NCBI GenBank assembly: GCA_002361485.1
Contig: DESZ01000016.1
Coordinates: 1-35,096, forward strand
Source: Cyanobacteria bacterium UBA3301
GTDB lineage: Bacteria; Cyanobacteriota; Vampirovibrionia; Gastranaerophilales; Gastranaerophilaceae
Direction of reading: 5' to 3'
DNA length: 35,096 bases
Made by a program: the position numbers and the translations under genes. Shown one piece after another: positions 8,416-16,708 of this stretch (position 1 is its first letter; every line of letters begins with the position of its first letter). The notes beneath the pieces were generated by a model. The model worked only from the letters and a program-made list of their open reading frames with translations, was not told the DNA's origin and did not search any database.

Positions 8416-9132
8416 ATGCACAGAGATATTGTCAAAATATTGGGATTTGGAGTTGATACATTCACGTTTGACGAGGCGTTAGAGTACATAACATCTAACC
8501 ATGGTCAGGTTGTGACAATTAATCCCGAAATGATTGAAACAGCGTGCAAAAATTCCGAATTTGCCAATATTATTAATTCAAGTGAAATGGTTGTTCCTGA
8601 CGGTATTGGGGTTCAACTAGGATTAAAAATTTTGGGGAAAAATGTAAAAAGAATTGCTGGTATTGAATTGGGAAAAGCTTTATTAGTAAAATCAGCACAG
8701 ACTAATAAAAGAGTAGCTTTAATTGGTGCAAAAGAAGATGTTCTTACTCTTGCAGTTTCAAAATTAAAAAATGAGATTCCTAATTTAAATATTGTATATT
8801 CTCATAACGGGTATTTTGAAAACGATTTTGATATACTTGATAATATTGTACATTCTGAGCCTGATGTAATACTTGTAGCATTGGGTTCACCTAAACAGGA
8901 ATTTTTTAACAGTCAATTAAAATTAAGATTACCGAATGCTGTTATGATTGGTTTGGGCGGCAGTTTTGATGTCTGGGCAGGTGTAGTGAAAAGAGCACCG
9001 AAAATATATCAAAGTTTAGGGCTAGAGTGGTTATATCGTACGATAAAAGAACCCCAAAGATTCAAACGTATATTTCCGACTTTACCTGTATTTATTATAA
9101 AAGTTATAAAAGAAAGGTTTACTGGCAAATAA
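8416..9132 (+). CDS. WecG/TagA/CpsF-family glycosyltransferase (GT26)
   Basis: At 238 aa this is a normal-length GT26 enzyme. Recognisable family blocks in order: VTINPEMIETACKN near residue 35; VVPDGIGVQLGLKILG near 57; VALIGAKEDVL near 95; DVILVALGSPKQEFF near 145; and the conserved GLGGSFDVWAGVVKRAPK plus LGLEWLYR near the C-terminus. Family members transfer ManNAc(A) or related sugars from UDP onto a lipid-linked GlcNAc, as in wall teichoic acid linkage units or enterobacterial common antigen. It acts at the cytosolic face of the membrane. It is the first gene of a four-gene run, with 2 nt to the next start. The sugar acceptor cannot be decided from here. The flippase near 2.6-4.2 kb could act in the same pathway, which is only an inference. 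Confidence 0.93.
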   Translation: MHRDIVKILGFGVDTFTFDEALEYITSNHGQVVTINPEMIETACKNSEFANIINSSEMVVPDGIGVQLGLKILGKNVKRIAGIELGKALLVKSAQTNKRVALIGAKEDVLTLAVSKLKNEIPNLNIVYSHNGYFENDFDILDNIVHSEPDVILVALGSPKQEFFNSQLKLRLPNAVMIGLGGSFDVWAGVVKRAPKIYQSLGLEWLYRTIKEPQRFKRIFPTLPVFIIKVIKERFTGK

Positions 9133-9134
9133 AT

Positions 9135-9962
9135 ATGTTAAATGATGCTGAAGTAAAAAAGATTAAAAATTTATGTCTTGAAAACAGACAAAATATATTA
9201 AGAATGGTACATGGCGCAAAATCCGGTCACATAGGCGGTTCGTTCTCTGCTTGTGAAATAATGACGGTTTTGTTTCATAAATGCATGAAACATTCTTTGG
9301 GCGGACCTGACTTTAAAGATTATAAAGAGCGTGACAGGTTTATCCTTTCAAAGGGGCATATTTCTCCTCTTTATTATTCTTTATTATCTCAAATAGGATT
9401 TATAGAAAAAGAAGAATTAGATTCATTCAGAAAACTCGGTACAAGATTGCAGGGGCATCCGACATTATGGTGTCCCGGTGTTGAAACAGCAACCGGTTCT
9501 TTAGGGCAGGGTTTGTCTGTCGGTTGCGGCAAGGCAATTGCGATGAAGCTGAACGGTGTATCCTCACATGTCTTTGTTGTTTTGGGGGATGGAGAATTGC
9601 AGGAAGGCAACGTGTGGGAAGCTTTTATGCAAGCATCGCATCGTAAACTTGACAATTTGATTGCAATAATCGATCGTAACAGATTACAAATTGACGGGAA
9701 TACAGAAGATATAAAATCTTTGGATAATTTGGATGATAAATTGAAAGCGTTTGGCTGGAATGTTGTAGAAATTGACGGACATGATATAAACGCATGTTAT
9801 GAAGCTATTGAAAAGGCAAAATCATATAAAGGCTCGCCTTCAGCTATTATTGCAAATACAATAAAAGGCAAGGGTGTAAGCTTTATGGAAAATAACGCCG
9901 GTTGGCACGGTACTGCTCCGAATGATGAAGATTTTCAAAAAGCAATGAGTGAATTATCTTAA
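9135..9962 (+). CDS. Transketolase, N-terminal (TPP-binding) subunit
   Basis: The 275-aa product corresponds to the N-terminal domain of transketolase only. It shows GAKSGHIGGSFSACEIM near residue 28, the SKGH loop near 72, GSLGQGLSVGCGKAIAMK near 121, and the thiamine-diphosphate motif GDG (151-153) ... DRN (~180-182). ATG 9135 is chosen because it lies 2 nt after the wecG stop and starts the family alignment. An upstream in-frame start at 9027 would bury 36 non-conserved residues inside wecG. Translation is probably coupled to wecG. Split transketolases need a C-terminal pyrimidine-binding partner, normally encoded right next door. Here the next gene is a prepilin, so the partner must be elsewhere. 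Confidence 0.93.
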   Translation: MLNDAEVKKIKNLCLENRQNILRMVHGAKSGHIGGSFSACEIMTVLFHKCMKHSLGGPDFKDYKERDRFILSKGHISPLYYSLLSQIGFIEKEELDSFRKLGTRLQGHPTLWCPGVETATGSLGQGLSVGCGKAIAMKLNGVSSHVFVVLGDGELQEGNVWEAFMQASHRKLDNLIAIIDRNRLQIDGNTEDIKSLDNLDDKLKAFGWNVVEIDGHDINACYEAIEKAKSYKGSPSAIIANTIKGKGVSFMENNAGWHGTAPNDEDFQKAMSELS

Positions 9963-9975
9963 ATAAAATGATATT

Positions 9976-9980
9976 AGGAG
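9976..9980 (+). promoter_or_regulatory. Ribosome-binding site that decides the prepilin start
   Basis: AGGAG at 9976-9980 abuts the first possible ATG (9981), which would be unusable spacing. It is 6 nt from the ATG at 9987, the optimal distance, so translation should start at 9987. Confidence 0.7.
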
Positions 9981-9986
9981 ATGTTG

Positions 9987-12056
9987 ATGAAATATATGAG
10001 TAAATATAAAAAAGCATTTACGTTGATAGAAATCACAATAGCAATATTAATTGTTGCAATTTTGGTTTTGCTTTGTATGCCTGTAATAAACAGTCAGATG
10101 CAAAAGACCGAAGAATTTTCGTATTTTGCCGCATACAAAACTCTTGAAAAAATGGCTTCTCAGATACTTGCAATTGGTGACAGCAGCCTAGATGACGTGG
10201 CTTATAATAATGCTTATCCGAAATTTATTCTGCCGGCGAATGCAGAATTTTATGATGACCGCCACGGTAGCGGAAATAAATTGCGAAATTATCTTGAGAA
10301 GGCTAATTTTCCAATAAATATTGTTGCTAACTTTTCCGAGTATGAGTGGAAACAGGCTGCATTGTGTATGCAAAATCCCGGCATATTAAGTTATAATAGT
10401 GGTCAATTTCTGCCACCATCTAGTAATACTAATGGGTATTGTAATAGTATATATGGTTATGTGAATCCTTCCCCGTTCTCTCTCGCACGATTCGCAGGTG
10501 GAGATAACACAATACCGTTGAAAAACTATATGTCTAATCTGTATGATGCTTTCAATTCCAGTAAATTAAGTTCCATGGCGCAGTTTTGTAAAATTATGGG
10601 CGAAAAAACTGGCTATGACAGCTTTTATGTAGAGAAATTATCAGGAGATAATCAAGCGGGAAATGAATGTATTGTTATAAAGAGCTCTGGTGCGTTTAAT
10701 AACTCTGTTGGGTCTGCAGTGTCTTCAACTGTTGCTACTTTGCCAGAAGTTTCGATATGCAATGGTTATGAGGGGAAAAATGTTAGTAATTCATTAGGAA
10801 AATGCGAATGTACCGGTGGTGTGTTTTCAGCGAATAATCCGAAAGTATGTTGTACTACCCCTGCAACTGTTGGTAACTCTGCATATTTTAACGGCAATAC
10901 TTGTATTGAGTGCATAACTGGGGCATATGATGAACTAAATAAAAGTTGTTGTCCGAAGAATTCTTTATACAGTTCTTCTCGCAGGGAGTGTGTATGTAAT
11001 GACGGATATATATTAAGCGAAAATTCTTGTGTTATGAGTGCCAATTCTTGTCCTCCCGGAACTCATATCTCAGGCAATGCTTGTGTCCAAAATCCTCCGT
11101 TCTTGCGTGCTCAGGCTTTTTGTAATGCGATAAATAATTTATGGAATACTAATGATCATAATTGTAATACTTTTACTCCTGTAGCAGGCTCTAATATCCA
11201 GATGTATAGTGATGTATATAATGCGGCAACAAACGGTGATCAAGGAAGTGAAGTTTATTTAAATATAAATGCTGAAGCAGGGGCGTTTAAAAATTTACAA
11301 CCCAATATCGTGTTTTCAAACGGAATGAGAATGTGGATTTTAGGTGACAGAGCCGCATCAATTCCGGGGTTGTCATACAATCCTGATGTGTATGGTACAA
11401 TAACCGACACCGTATGTTCAATAAAAACAGGTGTTACAACTGAAGGTGCTTGTAATGAAGCAAATAGCTTCTTCTGTAAAGATGAATCGAGGTGTTATAC
11501 TGTATCTTCAAACGCTAACGGTCCGAGTTTAGATGATGCAAGAAATTGTTGCTCTGTTCTGAAAACTAGTGATATAATGGCAACTTATAATGTAGATAAT
11601 TACCGTAAGGATCCAAGAATATATGCTGTAAGCGGGTTTACTGTTTTTATGGATATTGATGGGTCGAAAGGTTCAGGAACCTTGTGGGATGATGTCTTCC
11701 CGTTTTATATAACTACTGACGGACAGGTTTATCCTGCTTACCCGTTGAATGCTGCAGATAGCAGGCTTAAATATATCGCAGGTAACAGCTCTTATTTAAA
11801 TACTGATATATACTACTACGAGAACACGAATAATAACAGGCGTAAGCACTATGTCGAACGCTCGGTACCGCTGGCTCGAGCTTTGTGTCTTACAAAAAGG
11901 ATAAGCGTGTATACGCCATATTGTCAAAACTTAGGTTCTAATTTCAGGACTAAGGGCGGAGCATATACAGGTATTGAAAAATATGTAAATGATGTTTATC
12001 CTTGTCATGATAAAAAATGTTATGTTCATGTAAAAAATAAATTGAAATTTTTCTAA
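9987..12056 (+). CDS. Large prepilin-like protein with Cys-rich EGF-like middle
   Basis: A 689-aa protein with a type IV prepilin/pseudopilin signal. A short basic leader ends KKA, then FTLIE with Glu at +5, followed by a ~20-residue hydrophobic helix (ITIAILIVAILVLLCMPVI). The residue before the cleavage site is Ala, not the classical Gly. After a globular region there is a Cys-rich stretch (residues ~255-370) with motifs such as CECTGGVF and CVCNDGYILSENSC, which look like EGF/knottin repeats. Near residue 550 there is DIDGSKGSGTLWDDVFPFYI, a segment shaped like the D-x-x-G...D-x-F loop of many large pilins. It should be processed by prepilin peptidase and anchored in, or assembled from, the inner membrane. 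The body is far bigger than major pilins (~150 aa), so a tip adhesin or minor pilin is likely. Third gene of the wecG unit. Confidence 0.85.
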   Translation: MKYMSKYKKAFTLIEITIAILIVAILVLLCMPVINSQMQKTEEFSYFAAYKTLEKMASQILAIGDSSLDDVAYNNAYPKFILPANAEFYDDRHGSGNKLRNYLEKANFPINIVANFSEYEWKQAALCMQNPGILSYNSGQFLPPSSNTNGYCNSIYGYVNPSPFSLARFAGGDNTIPLKNYMSNLYDAFNSSKLSSMAQFCKIMGEKTGYDSFYVEKLSGDNQAGNECIVIKSSGAFNNSVGSAVSSTVATLPEVSICNGYEGKNVSNSLGKCECTGGVFSANNPKVCCTTPATVGNSAYFNGNTCIECITGAYDELNKSCCPKNSLYSSSRRECVCNDGYILSENSCVMSANSCPPGTHISGNACVQNPPFLRAQAFCNAINNLWNTNDHNCNTFTPVAGSNIQMYSDVYNAATNGDQGSEVYLNINAEAGAFKNLQPNIVFSNGMRMWILGDRAASIPGLSYNPDVYGTITDTVCSIKTGVTTEGACNEANSFFCKDESRCYTVSSNANGPSLDDARNCCSVLKTSDIMATYNVDNYRKDPRIYAVSGFTVFMDIDGSKGSGTLWDDVFPFYITTDGQVYPAYPLNAADSRLKYIAGNSSYLNTDIYYYENTNNNRRKHYVERSVPLARALCLTKRISVYTPYCQNLGSNFRTKGGAYTGIEKYVNDVYPCHDKKCYVHVKNKLKFF

Positions 12057-12066
12057 GGTATTTATA

Positions 12067-12525
12067 ATGATTTATGATAAGTTATTGAATATTAAGAAAT
12101 ATGGGCATTTGCCTGATAGCGTAATAAATTTTATATCCAAAATATCTTCAAATATGAAATTAGGGCGTTATGAGATAGAAGACGGTATCTATGCTAATGT
12201 CGAGTTATATTCAACAAAAACTTTGCATGAAGCTTGCTATGAAGCTCATGAAAATTATGTTGATATTCAGATTTTGTTAAAAGGTATTGAACATATATAT
12301 TATTGTCAAAAAGATGGCTTAAAAATAAAAATTCCATATAATAAAGATAAAGATATTTCTTTTTATTCAAATAATGTTGAGGGTTCAAAATATGTATTAT
12401 TAGACGGAACTAATTTTGTTGTATTATTCCCGTGGGAGGCTCATGCACCACAAGTTTGCGTTGATAATACTCCGGAAGAAGTTTTAAAAGTTGTTGTAAA
12501 AATAAGAAAAGATTTATTTTTCTAA
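12067..12525 (+). CDS. YhcH/YjgK/YiaL-family protein (DUF386)
   Basis: A 152-aa protein matching the DUF386 cupin-like family over its full length: HEACYEAHENYVDIQILLKG around residues 55-75, and the conserved metal-site region LFPWEAHAPQ near 120. Members such as YhcH, YiaL and EbgC sit in sugar catabolism operons, with suggested anomerase or sugar-phosphate processing roles. Here it follows a prepilin gene by 10 nt and closes a unit containing a glycosyltransferase and a transketolase half, which loosely fits sugar metabolism. Its 3' end overlaps the convergent miaA stop by 12 bp, leaving no room for a terminator. AAGG lies about 9 nt upstream of the ATG. Confidence 0.88.
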   Translation: MIYDKLLNIKKYGHLPDSVINFISKISSNMKLGRYEIEDGIYANVELYSTKTLHEACYEAHENYVDIQILLKGIEHIYYCQKDGLKIKIPYNKDKDISFYSNNVEGSKYVLLDGTNFVVLFPWEAHAPQVCVDNTPEEVLKVVVKIRKDLFF

Positions 12526-13398
12526 CTTATCAGGATAAATATTCCACTCAATATCTTCATATTTTCTAAACCAAGTCATCTGGCGTTTTGCGTATCTTCG
12601 TGTGTTTTGTTTAAGTGCTTCTATTGCTTCTTCAAGTGAACATTTATTGTCTAAGTATGAACATATTTCTTTATAACCGATTGTATTGATTATGTTTGGA
12701 ACTTTGCCGTATTTGTTTATGAGATTTTTCGTTTCATTTAAAAGTCCTTGTTCAATCATTAAATCTACTCTTTTATTGATTCTTTCATATAATTCTTTTC
12801 GTTCAAAGTTCCTGCCAATCCATTTAACCTCGTATGGAGAATCTGCTTTTGAACGTATCTCGTTAAGTGTTTTACCGGTTTTTTCTATAAGTTCAATTGC
12901 TCGTATAATTTTTTTCGTATCATTTGAATCTATTGTATTCGCACCTGTTGGGTCTTTTGTTTGTAATATATTATAGAGTTTTTCTTTAGACATTTCTCTT
13001 AATTTGCCGCGGAGCTCTTTATCGGCTTCTATTTGCGGAATATCATACCCTCTTAAAAGCATATCAATATATAAACCTGTGCCGCCGACAATTATCGGGA
13101 TTTTGCCTTTAGAGTGAATTGTTTGTATTATTTCTTGAGCCTGTTGTTTATATAAGCCTGCAGAATATTCAAAATTTGGTTCAACAACATCAATCAGATA
13201 GTGAGGAATTCCGCATCGTTCGTCGAGTGATGGTTTAGCTGTTCCTATATCCATATCTTTGTATACAAGTCTTGAATCTGCCGAAATGATTTCTGTATCA
13301 AGTCTTTGAGCTAAATCTATTGAATATTTTGTCTTACCGCTTGCTGTTGCTCCGACTATTGCTATTACTTTTATTTTATTTGAGGAATTTTTCTTCAT
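12514..13398 (-). CDS. miaA: tRNA dimethylallyltransferase MiaA
   Basis: MiaA transfers a dimethylallyl group to N6 of A37 in tRNAs reading UNN codons, stabilising codon pairing. The 294-aa length is normal. Visible motifs: P-loop GATASGKT (residues 16-23), ISADSRLVYKDMDIGTAKP, GIPHYLIDV, GGTGLYIDMLL, and the C-terminal TRRYAKRQMTWFRK. The start overlaps the preceding membrane-protein gene by 23 nt and has no clear Shine-Dalgarno, so it is probably translationally coupled. It is the last gene of the five-gene unit that begins with the sigma factor. Its partner modification enzyme MiaB is not here; the methylthiotransferase in this window is RimO. Confidence 0.96.
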   Translation of the reverse strand: MKKNSSNKIKVIAIVGATASGKTKYSIDLAQRLDTEIISADSRLVYKDMDIGTAKPSLDERCGIPHYLIDVVEPNFEYSAGLYKQQAQEIIQTIHSKGKIPIIVGGTGLYIDMLLRGYDIPQIEADKELRGKLREMSKEKLYNILQTKDPTGANTIDSNDTKKIIRAIELIEKTGKTLNEIRSKADSPYEVKWIGRNFERKELYERINKRVDLMIEQGLLNETKNLINKYGKVPNIINTIGYKEICSYLDNKCSLEEAIEALKQNTRRYAKRQMTWFRKYEDIEWNIYPDKLEK

Positions 13399-14131
13399 AG
13401 TATCTGAATAATAATGTTGTTACGTATACTGTAAAATAATAATATAACAATAATACAATAAAATATAAAAACGGATTGCTCATCAATAATACAACCGCAT
13501 AGTGCATAATTGTAAATAATATGTAGATATATAGATATAATAATATTGATTGCGGTAAAGTAATAAATATTTTCTTAATTGAATAAACCAGGGCTTTAAA
13601 TGGATTTAGTTCTCCATATATAACTTCAGGAATCCATAATAATCCCCAAAATGACAAAAATGAAATTGAAATAAAAATAATTATACTTTTAAAATCAATA
13701 TGTTCTTTAGAAAAGTGCTCGAATAAATCAACTATTTTTGTCGGCAAATTATAATCTACAAAATTGTAACAAATCAGAAAAAACAGCATAGCCGTTGATG
13801 TAATTCCTATGAACGGTAAAAAGTATTTACTAAATCCCTTAGGAATTGATTTTAAAATCTCTTTAAGAGCGTTTGTTCTGTCATTGTTATAGACAAATTC
13901 TTTTCCTGTTAATTTAATTATTTTTTTTACAATATAAAACCAAACACAGAAAAATGCACTTATTAAGATAACTGTGGTAATTATTGTAAATACTGCTTTT
14001 ACCACAGTGTTTTCAAAGTCTTTTGCGAAGTTTAAGTAACAGGAAATAATGCTTACAAAAATAATCAAAGGCGCTGATAAGATAATGTTATCAAAAGCTA
14101 TTTTGAAATTTTTCCAAAAAAGTTTCAGCAT
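13376..14131 (-). CDS. Polytopic membrane protein of unknown function
   Basis: A 251-aa protein with about 5-6 hydrophobic segments: residues ~18-34, ~46-70, ~105-125, ~148-170, ~190-235 (probably two helices). Basic loops lie between them. It contains many Phe, Ile and Tyr and few charged residues in the helices, with no catalytic motif I recognise. The arrangement resembles small DUF-type integral membrane proteins sometimes described as glycerophosphoryl-diester-like membrane domains, but I do not assign a family. Its ATG overlaps the preceding stop (TAATG, one base shared), and its own end overlaps miaA by 23 nt, so its expression is tied to both. Confidence 0.75.
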   Translation of the reverse strand: MLKLFWKNFKIAFDNIILSAPLIIFVSIISCYLNFAKDFENTVVKAVFTIITTVILISAFFCVWFYIVKKIIKLTGKEFVYNNDRTNALKEILKSIPKGFSKYFLPFIGITSTAMLFFLICYNFVDYNLPTKIVDLFEHFSKEHIDFKSIIIFISISFLSFWGLLWIPEVIYGELNPFKALVYSIKKIFITLPQSILLYLYIYILFTIMHYAVVLLMSNPFLYFIVLLLYYYFTVYVTTLLFRYYEEKFLK

Positions 14132-15276
14132 TAAACCGCTCCTACTGTGTCTTCTTTTTTATTCTGCATTTGAAATTTTCTCTTGCGGCGTCGCATCAAA
14201 TCAACAAATGCCTCAATTCTTGTGATGTATCCCGCACGCCCTGTTTGCTCATCCAAAATAAGAGCTAAAATAGGAATATCTTTGTCTTCTCGCATTGTCG
14301 GGAATATATTTTGTGACATAATTTCAGGCATACATGTAAACGGGCTCAAGTGTATTATTCCGTCAATACCTCTATTGTCGGCATAAACGACATCAGATAC
14401 GCATTCTAACGAATCTCCTCCGATATCTCTTGATAAATATGGCTTTGCAAGTCTGTTTGCCCTTTGAAGATGCGTTTCTTCTTTTCTGAAAATTTTAGGA
14501 ATAATTGCGTCTTTTAAAAATCCCGTTAAAGTTAGACTTCTTCTGACCTGCACGCCCATTCTGCCAAGTTCACGCTCAATGTTTTGGTTTGAGAACTCAT
14601 CATTGACGACGTAAATCTCACCTGTTATATCAACATTTAAAATGTCGCGGTTATTATCAAGTTCAACCTTGTTCATTTCTTCTTCAATTTGCTTTTTTGC
14701 CTTTTTTAAACCGTGCAGAGTATCATTTTCATCAATATATTTTAGAGCTTTTTTGTAATGCTTTTCGGAATCTCCATAATTAACTTCTCTTGCTCTGCAA
14801 TAAAATAATTTATTTTCAAGTGCGTCCAGCATAAAAGCTTTTGTTATTGCAACAACTATTGCTCTCATAAACAAAAAAGGATTATTTTTCCCGCTTACTG
14901 CACGCAAAAAATTATACATCCCCTTAATTCCGTCATATAATTGCATTTCTATATATTTTGTTTTGTAGCCTAAATCTGTTAAAGCATTTTCGATACATTT
15001 TCCGTATTCGCCCAATCTGCAGCATCCGGGTGAAGTAATCATTGCGACATAATCCGTCCCGCCGTCAATTGCTTCTATAAAATTCCCCAAGATAAGTTTA
15101 TATGGCAGACAAATAGCCTCAGGCGAATGTTTTGTGCCTAAAGACAATGTCTTTTTGCTAGTGTATGGCTCTACATAAGGTTCGCAGCCGATTATTCTTA
15201 AGGCTGCAGCCCAAGCTATGCTAACCGTTCCCATGTGGGGAAATGATACTTTTGTTTTTGGTTTATCTGTTCTCAT
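14131..15276 (-). CDS. 2-hydroxyacyl-CoA dehydratase/activase-related protein (HgdB/COG3580-type)
   Basis: A 381-aa protein with the hallmarks of the CoA-protein activase-related, DUF2229-like group. KVSFPHMGTVSIAWAAALR opens the first domain. A Cys-bearing segment follows (EAICLPYKLILGN), then SPGCCRLGEYGKC and, late, HLSPFTCMPE and DEQTGRAGYITRIEAF. The conserved cysteines probably hold a 4Fe-4S cluster, as in the dehydratase D-components. Related proteins work with an ASKHA-type ATPase that donates low-potential electrons. No such ATPase is in the window. Although co-transcribed with gcvPB, no pathway link is established, so the substrate is unknown. It starts 7 nt after the gcvPB stop. 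Confidence 0.8.
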   Translation of the reverse strand: MRTDKPKTKVSFPHMGTVSIAWAAALRIIGCEPYVEPYTSKKTLSLGTKHSPEAICLPYKLILGNFIEAIDGGTDYVAMITSPGCCRLGEYGKCIENALTDLGYKTKYIEMQLYDGIKGMYNFLRAVSGKNNPFLFMRAIVVAITKAFMLDALENKLFYCRAREVNYGDSEKHYKKALKYIDENDTLHGLKKAKKQIEEEMNKVELDNNRDILNVDITGEIYVVNDEFSNQNIERELGRMGVQVRRSLTLTGFLKDAIIPKIFRKEETHLQRANRLAKPYLSRDIGGDSLECVSDVVYADNRGIDGIIHLSPFTCMPEIMSQNIFPTMREDKDIPILALILDEQTGRAGYITRIEAFVDLMRRRKRKFQMQNKKEDTVGAV

Positions 15277-15283
15277 TTTATAA

Positions 15284-16705
15284 TTATCCTTTAAAATTTA
15301 AGTCCGGATGTCTTGCTGCCGTAACCTCATCAATCTTTTTAACAGGAGTCGTGTGAGGTGCTGATAAAATTTTATCAGGATTTGTCTTACATTCTTCCGC
15401 AATTTTTATCATTGTTTCGACAAATTCGTCAAGCTTTTCTTTTGTTTCCGATTCTGTCGGTTCTATCATAATTGCTTCGTGAACTATTAACGGGAAATAA
15501 ACCGTTGGCGGATGTGTGTTCCCATCCATCAAAGCTTTGGCAATATTTAGAGTAGAGACTCCGTTTTCGTGTTTTTGCCTTTCACCTGTTATTACAAATT
15601 CATGCATACAAGGCTCATCATAAGGTAAATCGTAATATTTTTTTAGTTTTTCTTTTAAATAATTTGCATTCAATACGGCATTTTCCGTTGCGAGTTTTAA
15701 ATTTTTGCCCATCATAAGTATGTATGCATACGCGCGAACAAGAACTGAAAAATTACCGCAAAAATCTTTAACACTTCCGATTGAGTGCTTCACATCATAA
15801 CAGCGTTTGTATTTTGTCCCGTCAAAAGTTATTACAGGAGTCGGCAAATAATCTTTTAATTTATCAACAACAGCGACAACACCTGCTCCCGGTCCGCCTC
15901 CGCCATGAGGGGTTGAAAATGTTTTATGTAAATTCAAATGGACAACGTCAAACCCCATTAGTTTCGGATTTGTATATCCCATAATTGCGTTAAAATTAGC
16001 TCCGTCATAATATAGTAATGACCCGTTTTCGTGCATTATTTTCGAAATTTCTTCGACTTTTTCTTCGAACAAACCAAGTGTGTTTGGATTTGTCATCATT
16101 ATTGCCGCAACATCTTTATCTAAAACTTTTTTTAATTCATTAATATCAACTTGTCCGCGTTCGTTTGATTTTATTTCAACTATATCAAATCCTGCCATTT
16201 TTGCACTTGCAGGGTTTGTTCCGTGTGCGGAATCAGGGATGATAACTTTTTTCCTCTGTTCTCCGATTGTATCAAAGTATTTTTTTATTATCATCATTCC
16301 TGTCATTTCTCCGTGAGCTCCCGCTGACGGTTGAAGAGTAAGCGCATCCATTCCCGTAATTTTTAATAATGAATCCGACAAGTCATACATAAGCTTCAGC
16401 GCACCTTGTGCCATATCATCAGTTACTTCCGGATGTATATTAAAGTCTTCAAGATTAGCTAAAAATTCGTTAACTTTCGGATTATATTTCATTGTACAAG
16501 AACCTAAAGGATAAAAACCTTTTTCTATACAGAAATTCATATCTGAAAGTCCTTTGTAATGTCTCATTACATCTAATTCCGACAATTGCGGAAGTCCTAT
16601 TTTATCGGTTCTTTTAAATTTATCAGCAATAAAGTCTGTGTTAATAGTGTTGTCGGTAAGATTTATTCCGCTCGTACCGTTACTTTTTTCAAATATTGTC
16701 AACAT
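15284..16705 (-). CDS. gcvPB: Glycine dehydrogenase (decarboxylating) subunit 2, GcvPB
   Basis: This is the C-terminal-half subunit of the two-subunit P protein of the glycine cleavage system. It decarboxylates glycine with pyridoxal phosphate and passes the aminomethyl group to the lipoyl H protein. The 473-aa length is typical. The PLP site is NLHKTFSTPHGGGGPGAG with Lys261. Other signatures: YPLGSCTMKYNPK near 65, DSAHGTNPASA near 158, and TEPTESE-like EPTESETKE near the C-terminus. A GGGG-type ribosome-binding site overlaps the end of the sigma gene, 3 nt of spacer remaining. Normally gcvT, gcvH and gcvPA precede it; none is nearby, so the other subunits must be encoded elsewhere. Confidence 0.95.
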   Translation of the reverse strand: MLTIFEKSNGTSGINLTDNTINTDFIADKFKRTDKIGLPQLSELDVMRHYKGLSDMNFCIEKGFYPLGSCTMKYNPKVNEFLANLEDFNIHPEVTDDMAQGALKLMYDLSDSLLKITGMDALTLQPSAGAHGEMTGMMIIKKYFDTIGEQRKKVIIPDSAHGTNPASAKMAGFDIVEIKSNERGQVDINELKKVLDKDVAAIMMTNPNTLGLFEEKVEEISKIMHENGSLLYYDGANFNAIMGYTNPKLMGFDVVHLNLHKTFSTPHGGGGPGAGVVAVVDKLKDYLPTPVITFDGTKYKRCYDVKHSIGSVKDFCGNFSVLVRAYAYILMMGKNLKLATENAVLNANYLKEKLKKYYDLPYDEPCMHEFVITGERQKHENGVSTLNIAKALMDGNTHPPTVYFPLIVHEAIMIEPTESETKEKLDEFVETMIKIAEECKTNPDKILSAPHTTPVKKIDEVTAARHPDLNFKG

Positions 16706-16708
16706 ATA

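Noticed and set aside
9027..9134. Upstream start of transketolase inside wecG
   Set aside because: Adds 36 non-conserved residues in another frame of wecG; ATG 9135 fits the family start.
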